Of a DNA stretch of 64,000 bases, positions 1 through 9,270 are shown in pieces. Source of the DNA: Sulfitobacter sp. EhC04 (GTDB lineage: Bacteria > Pseudomonadota > Alphaproteobacteria > Rhodobacterales > Rhodobacteraceae); NCBI RefSeq assembly GCF_001650875.1, contig NZ_LXYI01000008.1, positions 186,266 through 250,265 of the forward strand, given 5' to 3'. The translations under genes were made by a program, and so were the position numbers. Every line of letters starts with the position of its first letter. Positions within the stretch are counted from its first letter, which is position 1. The notes under the pieces are model-generated. The model was not told the origin of the DNA. It saw only the letters and a list, made by a program, of their open reading frames with translations, and ran no database searches.

Positions 1-288
1 ATACAGAACGTCAACATTAAGAAAACCGGCGACAGCTGGGACTTCGACGTGACCATCAAGCATACAGATACCGGCTGGGACGACTATGCCGATGGCTGGC
101 GCATCCTGGATGGCGAGGGCAAGGAACTGGGCCTGCGCAATCTTGCACACCCCCATGTGAATGAGCAGCCTTTCACCCGCTCCCTTTCAGGGGTCAACAT
201 CCCCGACGGGGTGACGGAAATCGGTATTCAGGCACGCGACACGGTCAACGGCTGGTCGCCCGATATCAAGCGCATCAAGCTGCGTTGA
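1..288 (+). CDS. Hypothetical protein, C-terminal part
   Basis: The frame is open from the first base and stops with TGA at 286-288, so the 5' end lies outside the window. The visible 95 residues are polar and contain repeated Trp/Gly/Asp motifs such as TGWDDYADGW and end in KRIKLR. The composition suggests a soluble or exported beta-rich domain. I do not recognise the family. It converges on rlmH, whose stop lies 76 bases downstream. Confidence 0.6.
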   Translation: MQNVNIKKTGDSWDFDVTIKHTDTGWDDYADGWRILDGEGKELGLRNLAHPHVNEQPFTRSLSGVNIPDGVTEIGIQARDTVNGWSPDIKRIKLR

Positions 289-340
289 TCCGCGCTGTAA
301 CCATGCGGCAGCCAGTCAGGGCCGCACGCAAAGTTCATCT

Positions 341-378
341 GCCCATCAGTTTCGGTGATGCCCATCAGTTTCGGTGAT
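341..378. repeat. Perfect 19-bp tandem duplication at the 3' end of rlmH
   Basis: The 19-mer beginning GCCCATCAGTTTC occurs at 341-359 and again at 360-378 with no mismatch. The second copy contains the last codons and stop of rlmH (stop at 365-367 on the minus strand). The first copy lies just beyond the stop, so the protein is unaffected. Confidence 0.9.
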
Positions 379-835
379 ACGGCCCGCCGGACAGGATGGA
401 TGCGGCACGGTACAATTGTTCGGACAGCATCACCCGTACCAGCATATGCGGCCAGACCATTTTGCCGAAAGACAGCCCATGCAGCGCCTTGGCGCGCAGT
501 TCGGGGTCTATCCCGTCAGCCCCGCCAATCACAAAGGCAAGATCACTGACCCCGCCATCGCGCCAGCCCGCCAGACGTTTTGCAAATTTCGGAGACGCCT
601 CAACAGTGCCGCGCTCGTCCAGAATGCACAGGGTCGCCCCCTTCGGCAGGGCCTTTTCCAGCAGGACCGCCTCGGCAGACATGCCGCCGCCCTTGCGGTC
701 ATCCACTTCGATTACCTGCGCCGGACCAAGGCCCAGCCCCCTGCCTGTCCGGTCGAACCGGGTCAGGTAGTCATCGACCAGATCCTTTTCGGGACCATTT
801 CGCAGGCGCCCGACAGCACAGATATGTACGCGCAT
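365..835 (-). CDS. rlmH: 23S rRNA (pseudouridine-1915-N3) methyltransferase RlmH
   Basis: A 156-residue SPOUT-class methyltransferase that methylates pseudouridine 1915 in helix 69 of 23S rRNA, in the cytoplasm, using SAM. The length matches the family. The SAM-binding knot is visible as LAFVIGGADGID, and the family C-terminus follows (LSEQLYRAASILSGGPYHRN). The start is the ATG at 833-835. It lies 18 bases downstream of rsfS on the same strand, the usual ribosome-maturation pairing, and the two are probably cotranscribed. Confidence 0.95.
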   Translation of the reverse strand: MRVHICAVGRLRNGPEKDLVDDYLTRFDRTGRGLGLGPAQVIEVDDRKGGGMSAEAVLLEKALPKGATLCILDERGTVEASPKFAKRLAGWRDGGVSDLAFVIGGADGIDPELRAKALHGLSFGKMVWPHMLVRVMLSEQLYRAASILSGGPYHRN

Positions 836-853
836 GGCGCCGACCCGAAAAAA

Positions 854-1246
854 TCAGTTCTGCGCTGCGGTCTCGCCGCCCGCCATCCACATCTTCTCTA
901 ACTGGTAGAAGTCGCGCACTTCGGGACGGAACACATGTACGATGACATCGCCTGTGTCGATCAGGACCCAATCCCCGATGTCCTTGCCTTCCATCTTCGG
1001 CGTGACACCAAATTCGTCCTTGATCTTCTGCGCGAGCTTTTCGGCAATCGACGACACCTGCCGCGTGGACCGACCAGAGCAGATCACCATGTGATCCCCA
1101 ATCGCCGTCTTCCCGCGCAGATCAATCTGTACGATGTCTTCGGCCTTGTCGTCTTGAAGAGAGTTGAGAACAGCGGCCAGCACAGCGTCGCTTGTGGCCA
1201 TATCAGCGGCAGCCGTCACGACAGCCGCCTGAGGTTTCGCAGCCAA
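854..1246 (-). CDS. rsfS: Ribosomal silencing factor RsfS
   Basis: RsfS/Iojap binds uL14 on the 50S subunit and blocks subunit joining when nutrients are low. The core DKAEDIVQIDLRGKTAIGD, then MVICSGRSTRQVSSIAEKL and GDWVLIDTGDVIVHVF, is diagnostic. The start is uncertain. The listed TTG at 1244-1246 lies inside an open N-terminal extension. A strong AAGGAGG at about 1279-1285 precedes an in-frame CTG at 1268-1270, and the only in-frame ATG is at 1199-1201, without a clear ribosome site. The N-terminal 15-23 residues are therefore unsure; the domain itself is certain. Confidence 0.92.
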   Translation of the reverse strand: MAAKPQAAVVTAAADMATSDAVLAAVLNSLQDDKAEDIVQIDLRGKTAIGDHMVICSGRSTRQVSSIAEKLAQKIKDEFGVTPKMEGKDIGDWVLIDTGDVIVHVFRPEVRDFYQLEKMWMAGGETAAQN

Positions 1247-1631
1247 AGCTGCGTTGGCTTGGGTTGACAGGACATTGTCCTCCTTTTCAATGCACCGTTT
1301 CCCCCGGTGCCGGGTAACCCCAAATTAGCAATCCGGGGGTGACAATTCAATGACAACCGGGATTTGTCGGCATTTACCAGCCTTCCCAGGTGATGCTGCT
1401 GCTTTCCTTGGCACCAGGTTTTTCAAGGCACCGCAGATATCCAGCACGAAACCACGCGCACCGCAGAAAGAAACCGACTGGTTGAAATCGCTGATTTCCG
1501 ATTTGGATGACGGGTTGCCAGCCCGCCCGCCGCATGCGCCCTTGCGCAGCACCCGGTCCGGTCGCATCCGCCAGCAGCTGTTGATCACCGCGATTCGGGC
1601 GGGAAAGGGTCTACACCGGTCGCATGACAAG
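1247..1631. other. Intergenic stretch without recognisable gene
   Basis: It lies upstream of rsfS and downstream of the mechanosensitive channel gene; both are on the minus strand. Apart from the rsfS ribosome site near 1280, I see no coding frame with family resemblance and no clear hairpin. It presumably holds the rsfS promoter. Confidence 0.5.
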
Positions 1632-2984
1632 TCAATCCGGTGCCGTAGTCCGGGCTTTGCGCGACAGTGCCAGTTTGCTGTCTTCCAGCATCAGGACCTC
1701 GCGTTGCGGGAAGGGGATGGAAATATCGTTTTCCTTGAAAGCATCCCAGAGCGCCAGATAGACGTTGCCGCGAATGTTGGTCAGCCCGCCGGTGGGGTCC
1801 TTGATCCAGAACCGCAGAATGTAGTCGACCGAACTGTCGCCAAAGCCGACGATGTGACAAACTGGCGCCTTGAAACTGAGTACCCTTTCCACGCTTGACG
1901 CGGCCTCTATCGCAAGCTTGCGGACGACATGGGGATCATCGCCATAGGCGGTGCCAAAATAGATGTCCAACCGCACGAAATCATTCGAGTGGGACCAGTT
2001 GACCACCTGCCCGGTGATCAGGTCCTCGTTCGGGATCAGGTATTCCTTGCCGTCCCGCGTCACAACCGACGCGTAGCGCGCGCCCAGGGTCTGGATCCAG
2101 CCGAATGTCTCTCCCAATGAGATCACGTCGCCCGGCTTGATCGACTTGTCGATCAGGATGATGACTCCCGAGACGAGGTTCGACACGACCTTTTGCAGAC
2201 CAAAACCAAGGCCGACACCGATGGCACCTGACAGCACCGCCAGCCCGGTCAGGTCGATGCCGACCGCCTTGACCCCCATGAAAAAGGCAAAGCCATAAAG
2301 CGCCAGCTGGATACCCTTGACCGCAAGGACCTGCATCGAGGGGCTGATTTCCTCGTTCTTGCGGATCGTGCTGGCCGTTGCCTGACTGACCAGCCGTGCC
2401 ACGGTGAACAGGGCACCGATCACCACCAGCGCGGTGATCAAGGTGAGGATTGACAGGCGGACATCGCCAACTTCGATGGCAAGGCCGTCCAGAAATGCCG
2501 CGACATCGTCCGAAATGTTGAGGAAATAGAGCGTGGCGTAGATCCACAAGGCCCAGGTCACGATACGGCGCAGCGGCCGGTTGCGCACCAGTTGTGCGGC
2601 AAATGCGATACCGACCCAGACAATTGCCAGGGTCGCGGCAAGACCGATCAGGTAGGAACGCGACGGCCAGGTGACGTTCTGCATTACCGTGTAGACCATA
2701 TAGGCCATAAGCGAGAACCAGATCAGCCCCAGCCTGCGGCGCACCTGCACAATGACCCGCAACTGCCACTTCGCCCAGCCCTGCCGCGACCGAACCCAAT
2801 TGCGGACCCCCCGATCGCTGAACCGGTGCAATACCCAGGCAATCAGCGCCAGTCCAAGCACGATCAACACCTGGTTCTGCCGCCAACCGGGCTGGATCAC
2901 ACCCGACAAGAAACCCATTGCGTTGATCCAGACGCTCTCAAGCGAACCCAGGAAATGTGCAAACGGGTCTGTGGATTGATCCAT
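1632..2984 (-). CDS. MscS-family mechanosensitive ion channel
   Basis: A 450-residue inner-membrane channel that releases solutes on hypoosmotic shock. About five hydrophobic segments (roughly residues 38-56, 85-105, 112-135, 140-160 and 178-200) precede the MscS core. The pore-lining helix is the glycine-rich VGLGFGLQKVVSNLVSG, followed by ILIDKSIKPGD and the beta domain (TRDGKEYLIPNEDLITGQVV). It is longer than E. coli MscS (286 aa) because of the extra N-terminal helices, as in YbdG/YjeP-like members. The start ATG is at 2982-2984. No operon partner is evident. Confidence 0.9.
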   Translation of the reverse strand: MDQSTDPFAHFLGSLESVWINAMGFLSGVIQPGWRQNQVLIVLGLALIAWVLHRFSDRGVRNWVRSRQGWAKWQLRVIVQVRRRLGLIWFSLMAYMVYTVMQNVTWPSRSYLIGLAATLAIVWVGIAFAAQLVRNRPLRRIVTWALWIYATLYFLNISDDVAAFLDGLAIEVGDVRLSILTLITALVVIGALFTVARLVSQATASTIRKNEEISPSMQVLAVKGIQLALYGFAFFMGVKAVGIDLTGLAVLSGAIGVGLGFGLQKVVSNLVSGVIILIDKSIKPGDVISLGETFGWIQTLGARYASVVTRDGKEYLIPNEDLITGQVVNWSHSNDFVRLDIYFGTAYGDDPHVVRKLAIEAASSVERVLSFKAPVCHIVGFGDSSVDYILRFWIKDPTGGLTNIRGNVYLALWDAFKENDISIPFPQREVLMLEDSKLALSRKARTTAPD

Positions 2985-3132
2985 GTCTTACCTCGCTACC
3001 GAACGGTTTCATGCTTGCACATTACCCCCATCCCCGCAACGGCGCGGGCAGCGGCATCGTCCCTTTCGGACGGCACCGGCCAGCATCAAGAGGCACCTTG
3101 CAGGAATCTGCGCGGTGCCTTATCCCATCCTC

Positions 3133-3219
3133 ATGATACAGGTCTTCGATCAAACTGATCGCGCGCGCCTGCGCGAACGCTTTTTCGGTGCCACCCATTC
3201 GGTGCTGGCACGCCTATAA
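3133..3219 (+). CDS. Candidate 28-codon leader peptide upstream of leuC
   Basis: An ATG at 3133 opens a 28-codon frame rich in Arg codons (six) with three Leu codons near its end, stopping with TAA at 3217-3219. Seven bases later a GC-rich hairpin begins, followed by a short T run, and leuC starts 65 bases after the TAA. This resembles the layout of a transcription-attenuation leader. Weaknesses: no run of Leu codons, no strong ribosome site, and the frame is open further upstream to 2983. Treat it as a candidate only. Confidence 0.3.
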   Translation: MIQVFDQTDRARLRERFFGATHSVLARL

Positions 3220-3226
3220 GCCTGCC

Positions 3227-3248
3227 CCGCGCAACCGCGCGGCCTTTT
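3227..3248 (+). terminator. GC-rich hairpin plus T run before leuC (attenuator-like)
   Basis: Arms CCGCGC (3227-3232) and GCGCGG (3237-3242) are perfectly complementary around AACC and are followed by CCTTTT. It lies between the short reading frame and leuC, so on the plus strand it would act as an intrinsic terminator or attenuator ahead of the leu genes. No competing antiterminator was worked out. Confidence 0.4.
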
Positions 3249-3283
3249 CGCCTGTTCCACACCACCAATACGGGAGAGGACCC

Positions 3284-4690
3284 ATGTCCCCCAAAACGCT
3301 TTACGATAAAATCTGGGATGCCCACGTGGCCCATGAAGCCGACGACGGCACCTGCCTGCTTTATATCGACCGCCACCTTGTGCACGAAGTGACAAGCCCG
3401 CAGGCCTTTGAAGGACTGCGTATGACCGGTCGCACCGTTCGCGCACCGGACAAGACCATCGCGGTGCCGGACCACAACGTCCCGACCACGCTGGACCGTG
3501 CCAACGCCAAGACAATGACCGAGGACAGCCGCATCCAGGTCGAGGCGCTGGACACCAACGCAAAGGAATTCGGCCTGCACTACTATCCGGTGACGGATGT
3601 GCGGCAGGGCATCGTACATATCGTCGGCCCCGAACAGGGCTGGACCCTGCCCGGCATGACCGTCGTCTGTGGCGACAGCCACACCGCGACCCACGGCGCC
3701 TTCGGCGCACTGGCCCACGGCATCGGCACGTCAGAGGTTGAACACGTCCTTGCCACCCAGACGCTGATCCAGCGCAAGGGCAAGAACATGAAGGTCGAGA
3801 TCACAGGCAAGCTGGCCCCTGGTGTCACGGCCAAGGACATCACCCTGTCGGTCATCGGCGCAACCGGCACCGCAGGCGGCACCGGCTATGTCATCGAATA
3901 CTGCGGCGAGGCAATTCGCGAGCTGTCGATGGAAGGGCGCATGACCGTCTGCAACATGGCCATCGAAGGCGGCGCGCGCGCGGGTTTGATCGCACCGGAC
4001 GAAAAGACCTTCGACTACTGCAAGGGCCGCCCTCATGCACCGAAGGGTGCCCAATGGGAAGCGGCGTTGGACTGGTGGAAGACGCTTTATTCCGACGACG
4101 ACGCCCATTGGGACAAGGTGGTCACGCTCAAGGGCGAGGACATCGCGCCCGTCGTGACCTGGGGCACCTCGCCCGAGGACGTCCTGCCCATCACCGCCAA
4201 TGTCCCAGCCGCCTCAGATTTCAAAGGCGGCAAGGTCGGGGCGGCGCAACGCTCGCTCGACTACATGGGCCTGACCTCTGGCACGCCCTTGTCCGAAGTG
4301 GCGATTGACACCGTCTTTATCGGTTCCTGCACCAATGGCCGGATCGAAGACCTGCGGGCCGCCGCTGCGATCCTCAAGGGCAAGAAAATCAAGGAAGGCA
4401 TGCGCGCCATGATCGTACCCGGTTCGGGCCTTGTCCGGGCCCAGGCCGAAGAAGAAGGCCTTGCCGATATTTTCAAAGAGGCCGGGTTCGAATGGCGTCT
4501 GGCCGGCTGTTCCATGTGCCTTGCCATGAACCCCGATCAATTGTCGCCCGGCGAACGCTGCGCGGCCACCTCGAACCGCAACTTCGAGGGCCGTCAGGGC
4601 CGGGGCGGACGCACCCATCTGATGTCGCCCGCAATGGCCGCGGCAGCGGCAATCACCGGCAAGCTGACCGATGTACGGACCATGATGTAA
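3284..4690 (+). CDS. leuC: 3-isopropylmalate dehydratase large subunit
   Basis: With LeuD it isomerises 2-isopropylmalate to 3-isopropylmalate in leucine synthesis. It has 468 residues, the usual length. The [4Fe-4S] ligands appear as Cys349 (FIGSCTNGR) and Cys409/Cys412 (GCSMC). [14 protein letters not shown] and the start [14 protein letters not shown] are family hallmarks. The ATG at 3284 follows GGGAGAGGA with good spacing. A 32-residue upstream extension of the frame lacks family similarity and was excluded. leuD and leuB follow on the same strand but are separated by other genes. Confidence 0.97.
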   Translation: MSPKTLYDKIWDAHVAHEADDGTCLLYIDRHLVHEVTSPQAFEGLRMTGRTVRAPDKTIAVPDHNVPTTLDRANAKTMTEDSRIQVEALDTNAKEFGLHYYPVTDVRQGIVHIVGPEQGWTLPGMTVVCGDSHTATHGAFGALAHGIGTSEVEHVLATQTLIQRKGKNMKVEITGKLAPGVTAKDITLSVIGATGTAGGTGYVIEYCGEAIRELSMEGRMTVCNMAIEGGARAGLIAPDEKTFDYCKGRPHAPKGAQWEAALDWWKTLYSDDDAHWDKVVTLKGEDIAPVVTWGTSPEDVLPITANVPAASDFKGGKVGAAQRSLDYMGLTSGTPLSEVAIDTVFIGSCTNGRIEDLRAAAAILKGKKIKEGMRAMIVPGSGLVRAQAEEEGLADIFKEAGFEWRLAGCSMCLAMNPDQLSPGERCAATSNRNFEGRQGRGGRTHLMSPAMAAAAAITGKLTDVRTMM

Positions 4691-4695
4691 CACAG

Positions 4696-4720
4696 GTGCC
4701 AGCCGGATTTCGGCTGACAC
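4696..4720 (+). terminator. Intergenic hairpin after leuC
   Basis: GTGCCAGCCG (4696-4705) and CGGCTGACAC (4711-4720) pair with one mismatch around GATTT. There is no T run, so partial termination or mRNA stabilisation is as likely as full termination. Confidence 0.4.
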
Positions 4721-4747
4721 ACCGCACGTCAGAAGGAACGAATTACG

Positions 4748-5152
4748 ATGAAACCCTGGCTCATACTTGTCCTCATGGGCGTCGTGCTGATTGTCGGAGG
4801 CTTTGACGGCGCGCTGAACTGGATCATCGCGCTGATCACCCTTGTGGTCGGTGTCTGGTTACTGGCCAACCCGCTGGAAGGAACAATATCGCTCGCCATT
4901 GTTGTCGGTGTGGGTTTTGTGATTTCTGGAATCGCGCGGATCATCTGGGCAACACGGGCAGGCCGGGACACGCCTTCTTATGTGCCCCTGCTGCTGTCCG
5001 GCGCTGCCTCGCTTCTTGTGGGCGTGGTGATCTTTTCCGACTTCCAGTCGCTGGCAACCCAGGTGCTGGGGTTTCTTCTGGGTATTCAACTGGTCATGGA
5101 CGGCATCGGTTTTGCCGCCGTCGGGCTTGTCCTGCGCAGGCGCCAGCCATGA
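4748..5152 (+). CDS. DUF308 (HdeD-like) small membrane protein
   Basis: The 134 residues are almost all hydrophobic, with five or six predicted membrane helices, for example MKPWLILVLMGVVLIVGG at the start and GFLLGIQLVMDGIGFAAVGL near the end. The repeated G-x-x-L/G pattern matches DUF308/HdeD-type proteins, which are linked to acid or envelope stress in enterobacteria. Its function here is unknown. It sits between leuC and leuD, with 87 bases to leuD, so it is probably carried in the leu transcript. Confidence 0.8.
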   Translation: MKPWLILVLMGVVLIVGGFDGALNWIIALITLVVGVWLLANPLEGTISLAIVVGVGFVISGIARIIWATRAGRDTPSYVPLLLSGAASLLVGVVIFSDFQSLATQVLGFLLGIQLVMDGIGFAAVGLVLRRRQP

Positions 5153-5239
5153 ATGCCATCACATCAACTGCACCTTTGGCAGGTGCATCCAACGACATGG
5201 CCACATCGCGTTGCGGCCCTAAATCAGGAGTTCATTTCA

Positions 5240-5845
5240 ATGGACAAGTTTGACACCCTCACCGGCATCGCCGCACCGATGCCCATGATCAATATCGACA
5301 CCGACATGATCATCCCCAAACAGTTTCTGAAAACCATCAAGCGCTCCGGCCTTGGCGTGAACCTGTTCGACGAGATGCGGTACGACGACAACGGCAAGGA
5401 AATTCCGGATTTTGTCCTGAACAAACCGCAATACCGCGATGCGGAAATCCTTGTGGCTGGTGACAACTTTGGCTGCGGATCGTCGCGTGAGCATGCGCCC
5501 TGGGCGATCAAAGACTTCGGCATCCGCTGCGTGATTGCACCCTCTTTCGCTGATATCTTCTACAACAATTGCTTCAAGAATGGCATTCTGCCCATCGCCC
5601 TGCCACAGGAACAGGTCGATGTACTGATGAAGGACGCTGAAAAGGGCGCGAATGCGCGTATGACCATCGACCTTGAAGCGCAGACAGTGACAACATCGGA
5701 CGGCGAGTCGCTTTCCTTCGAGCTCGACTCGTTCAAGAAACACTGCCTGATGAACGGCCTGGACGACATCGGCCTGACGATGGAAAAAGTCGCTGCCATC
5801 GACAGTTTCGAAACAGCCGTCGCGCAAAGCCGCCCCTGGGTCTGA
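5240..5845 (+). CDS. leuD: 3-isopropylmalate dehydratase small subunit
   Basis: The 201-residue swivel-domain partner of Leu[18 protein letters not shown] is the diagnostic substrate-binding motif, and the N-terminus [20 protein letters not shown] fits the family. The chosen ATG (5240) follows CAGGAG with a spacing of about 12 bases. A 29-residue open extension upstream has no family similarity. A hairpin follows the gene at 5881-5909. Confidence 0.96.
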   Translation: MDKFDTLTGIAAPMPMINIDTDMIIPKQFLKTIKRSGLGVNLFDEMRYDDNGKEIPDFVLNKPQYRDAEILVAGDNFGCGSSREHAPWAIKDFGIRCVIAPSFADIFYNNCFKNGILPIALPQEQVDVLMKDAEKGANARMTIDLEAQTVTTSDGESLSFELDSFKKHCLMNGLDDIGLTMEKVAAIDSFETAVAQSRPWV

Positions 5846-5880
5846 CTGGCGCTGAATATTTCAGCAAAGATTTCAAAGCA

Positions 5881-5909
5881 CTTGTGGGCGAAACCGCGCC
5901 GCCCACAAG
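5881..5909 (+). terminator. Stem-loop downstream of leuD
   Basis: CTTGTGGGCG (5881-5890) and CGCCCACAAG (5900-5909) form a perfect 10-bp stem with a 9-base loop. The following bases are ATATGCC rather than a T run, so termination strength is uncertain. Confidence 0.55.
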
Positions 5910-6037
5910 ATATGCCCTGCGCCATCTTCCCGCCCAAAAATAGATGCAAGATGGCACCACCCCTGCCCTCAAAAAGCCCCAAGGTTTAAGTTCTGTTCAT
6001 CAATAGTCTTGAGGATTGAGACGAAAGAAGGCACAAA

Positions 6038-6973
6038 TTGGGCGATATTGAGGCAGTCTCCCAAACCCCGGGGGCAGCAAGTTGGGACAAGTACGCGGCA
6101 ATGCACCGTGGCTGGCCAGTTTGGAAGGGAAAACTAGTGATCGGACGGATGACAGGCGCCGCGGCGCGTGGTCTCTTTGTGGCCCTGCTGGTATTGCTGC
6201 CAGCGCTTGTGCTTCCGGGCATGGCTGCCGATTCCACACAGATCTCCGTTCTCGTTGCACTGCTGGCCGCTTTCCTCACCTTTGTCGAATACAACTCCAA
6301 CTTTCCAAGCATCATGGAATTCCGCGATGCACCGCCCTTCAACCGGCTTCGCTTTGCCAGCCTGTTCGTGACGGTGCTGCTGCTCAGCATGATCCTGCGC
6401 GGCGCAACCGAGCCGACCTTGCTGACCGGCGCCTTGACATCGCTCGGGACGATCATTGGCAACGCCGTTGACTTTCCCTATTCGCCGGTGCGCCTGGTGG
6501 TCCTGATGCTGCCTGAATCCGCCAGCCCCCAACTGGTTGCCTCAGTCCGGACATCAGCCGGGCTGGCCTATCTGATTTCGCTGGTGGCAATGACGGCCTT
6601 CCTGATCCTTGTCCGGCTGATGAACTGGCCCGCCCGGAAGGGCATCTTCAACGTCTGGGTCAACCTTCCCCTGTTCGACCCTACGGTGGGGGGTGACGTT
6701 GTATATCGTCTGCAACGCGATGCCCGTGTGAATATCGCGCTGGGTTTCCTGTTGCCTTTCATCATCCCCGCTCTGGTCAAGGCGGCTGCCGACCTGATAG
6801 ACCCGATCACACTGCAAAATCCGCAAACCCTGATCTGGACTCTCAGTGCATGGGCTTTTCTGCCTGCCAGCATGATCATGCGTGGCCTTGCAATGGGCAA
6901 GGTCGCCGACATGATCGAAGACAAACGTCGCCGCACCTACGCCGACGCGGATGCGCCTTTCCAAACGGCTTGA
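6038..6973 (+). CDS. Polytopic membrane protein of unknown function
   Basis: 311 residues with about six hydrophobic segments (near residues 45-65, 70-85, 105-125, 178-200, 230-250 and 270-290) and a charged C-terminus. I do not recognise the family. The listed start is a TTG at 6038 preceded by AAGAAGG. An in-frame stop at 6017 limits how far upstream it can begin; the first ATG is at 6101. Its end overlaps the start of the next gene by four bases (TTGA), which indicates translational coupling with the secreted nuclease-like protein. Confidence 0.7.
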   Translation: MGDIEAVSQTPGAASWDKYAAMHRGWPVWKGKLVIGRMTGAAARGLFVALLVLLPALVLPGMAADSTQISVLVALLAAFLTFVEYNSNFPSIMEFRDAPPFNRLRFASLFVTVLLLSMILRGATEPTLLTGALTSLGTIIGNAVDFPYSPVRLVVLMLPESASPQLVASVRTSAGLAYLISLVAMTAFLILVRLMNWPARKGIFNVWVNLPLFDPTVGGDVVYRLQRDARVNIALGFLLPFIIPALVKAAADLIDPITLQNPQTLIWTLSAWAFLPASMIMRGLAMGKVADMIEDKRRRTYADADAPFQTA

Positions 6974-7962
6974 TCGCCCTTTTGCTGTGCCTGCTCTGCG
7001 GGGCAGCGACTGCATCGGCAGAAACAGTCCGGATTGCCACCTACAACACCGAACTTGCGCGCAAGGGCCCCGGTCTCCTGCTCCGAGACGTCCTGAAGGG
7101 AAACGACCCACAGGTCACCGCCGTTGTCGACGTGATGGTCGCCTCCCGTGCCGATATCCTCGTTCTTCAGGGTGTGGATTATGACCTTGAAGGGCGCGCC
7201 CTGGACGCCCTTGCCGCAAGGTTGAAATTAGACGGCCTGAATTACCCCTACCGATTTGCAGGGCCGCCCAACGCAGGGCTGATGACAGACCTGGACCTTG
7301 ATGGCGACGACAGGTTCGGCGGGCCGGGCGATGCCCAGGGTTTTGGGCGGTTCTTTGGCCGGGGGGCGATGGCGGTCCTGTCCCGCTTTCCGATCTTGCA
7401 GTCAGAGGTACAGGACTTTTCGACCCTGCTCTGGCGCGATCTGCCAGAGGCCCTCCTGCCCGGAACGAAAGAAAACCCTTTTCCCGCCCCCGATGCGCTG
7501 GCGATACAACGCCTGTCGAGTAACGGACATTGGGTGTTGCCCATCGCCCATCCCACCCTGGGGCCCGTTCACATCCTGACCTATCACGCCGCGCCCCCGG
7601 TCTTTGACGGGCCGGAAGACCGGAATGGCAGGCGCAATCACGATGAAACGATGTTCTGGCTGCATTACCTTGATGGCCATTTCGGACCCCCGCCCAAAGC
7701 GCGATTTGTTCTGGTTGGTGATGCGAACCTTGATCCGAACAAGGGAGATGGCCGCAGCATCGCAATACGCCGGGTGCTGAGAGACCCACGTCTGCAAGAC
7801 CCATTGCCGGGACAGGCAACCGTGAATTGGCCCCAAACAGGTCCGATGCGGGTGGACTACGCCCTGCCCTCTGCCGACTGGACCATCATGGACGCGGGGA
7901 TCACCGCGCCCAATCCGGACGCAAGCCGCCATCAGCTTGTCTGGGTCGAACTGGGGAACTGA
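6970..7962 (+). CDS. Secreted endonuclease/exonuclease/phosphatase-family protein
   Basis: About 330 residues. A signal peptide (LIALLLCLLCGAATASA) is followed by an EEP-fold domain: RIATYNTEL carries the catalytic Asn, GDANLDPNKGDG the Asp/Asn pair, VDYALPS a later motif and SRHQ the C-terminal His. The usual Mg-binding Glu in LQE is a Gly here (VLQGVDYDLEG), so classic nuclease activity is doubtful; a phosphodiesterase or binding role is possible. No ATG exists near the signal peptide. A TTG at 6970 overlapping the previous stop is the best start. Confidence 0.75.
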   Translation: MIALLLCLLCGAATASAETVRIATYNTELARKGPGLLLRDVLKGNDPQVTAVVDVMVASRADILVLQGVDYDLEGRALDALAARLKLDGLNYPYRFAGPPNAGLMTDLDLDGDDRFGGPGDAQGFGRFFGRGAMAVLSRFPILQSEVQDFSTLLWRDLPEALLPGTKENPFPAPDALAIQRLSSNGHWVLPIAHPTLGPVHILTYHAAPPVFDGPEDRNGRRNHDETMFWLHYLDGHFGPPPKARFVLVGDANLDPNKGDGRSIAIRRVLRDPRLQDPLPGQATVNWPQTGPMRVDYALPSADWTIMDAGITAPNPDASRHQLVWVELGN

Positions 7963-8045
7963 TACCGGCCAACCGCCATGCCCAACTTGACCCGCCGCGC
8001 CGGGCAGGCTACGCCGCCTGAAACATGATCTTTCAGGAGCATCCC

Positions 8046-9152
8046 ATGGCAAACCCCACCCTGTTAATCCTTGCTGGTGACGGCATCGGACCGGAAGTCA
8101 TGGGGCAGGTCACCCGCGTGATCGACTGGTTCGGCGCGAAACGCGATCTTGCATTTGAAGTTGAACATGATCTGGTCGGCGGTGCGGCATATGACAAGCA
8201 TGGCACCCCCTTGCATGACGATACGATGGCCAAGGCGCTGGAAGCAGATGCGGTGCTTCTGGGGGCCGTGGGCGGGCCGAAATACGATGCGCTTGATTTC
8301 AGCCTGAAACCCGAACGCGGCCTGTTGCGCCTGCGCAAGGAAATGGACCTGTTCTCCAACCTGCGCCCGGCACAATGCTTTGACGCGCTGGCAGATTTCT
8401 CATCGCTGAAAAGGGACGTCGTCGCCGGGCTTGATATCATGATCGTGCGCGAACTGACCTCGGGCGTCTATTTCGGCGAACCGCGCGGCATCTTCGAGGA
8501 AGGCAACGAGCGCGTCGGCATCAACACCCAGCGCTACACCGAATCCGAAATCGAACGTGTGGCGCGGTCGGCATTCGAACTGGCGCGCCGTCGCGGCAAC
8601 AAGGTCTGCTCGATGGAAAAGGCCAACGTGATGGAATCCGGCGTTCTTTGGCGTGAAGTCGTTCAGCGCGTCCACGACGCGGATTATGCGGATGTCGAGC
8701 TGAGCCACATGTACGCAGACAACGGCGCGATGCAGCTTGTTCGCGCGCCCAAACAGTTCGACGTGATTGTGACTGACAACCTGTTCGGCGACATCCTGTC
8801 CGATTGCGCCGCGATGCTTACGGGGTCGCTGGGCATGCTGCCCTCCGCCTCGCTTGGCGCGCCGAATGCAGATGGCCGACCCAAGGCCCTCTATGAACCT
8901 GTTCACGGCTCTGCCCCCGATATCGCGGGCCAGGGCAAGGCGAACCCGATTGCCTGCATCCTCAGCTTTGCAATGGCGCTGCGCTATTCCTTTGATCAAG
9001 GCGAAGAGGCGACGCGGCTGGAACAGGCGGTCGAAAAGGTTCTGGCCGACGGCGCGCGCACCGCTGACCTGATGGGCCCCGACGGCGGCACGCCAATCTC
9101 CACCTCGCAAATGGGCGATGCGATCCTGGCTGCGCTGGACGCCAGCCTGTGA
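8046..9152 (+). CDS. leuB: 3-isopropylmalate dehydrogenase
   Basis: Oxidises and decarboxylates 3-isopropylmalate to 2-oxoisocaproate with NAD+. It has 368 residues, the normal length. Motifs: [10 protein letters not shown] at the start, the substrate-binding [14 protein letters not shown], the catalytic Lys/Asp region [11 protein letters not shown], and the NAD-binding [19 protein letters not shown]. The ATG at 8046 follows CAGGAG. It completes the leuC-leuD-leuB set on this strand. Confidence 0.97.
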   Translation: MANPTLLILAGDGIGPEVMGQVTRVIDWFGAKRDLAFEVEHDLVGGAAYDKHGTPLHDDTMAKALEADAVLLGAVGGPKYDALDFSLKPERGLLRLRKEMDLFSNLRPAQCFDALADFSSLKRDVVAGLDIMIVRELTSGVYFGEPRGIFEEGNERVGINTQRYTESEIERVARSAFELARRRGNKVCSMEKANVMESGVLWREVVQRVHDADYADVELSHMYADNGAMQLVRAPKQFDVIVTDNLFGDILSDCAAMLTGSLGMLPSASLGAPNADGRPKALYEPVHGSAPDIAGQGKANPIACILSFAMALRYSFDQGEEATRLEQAVEKVLADGARTADLMGPDGGTPISTSQMGDAILAALDASL

Positions 9153-9270
9153 CAGCTGCGGCTTAACGTGATGCACAGCGCTTGGGCAGGCCGAACAAAT
9201 TCACTGCACAAGCCGGTGCATCGCCCGGCCCACCCTTTACGCTGCGCCGCAGCAGCACTAACTCGGGGTC

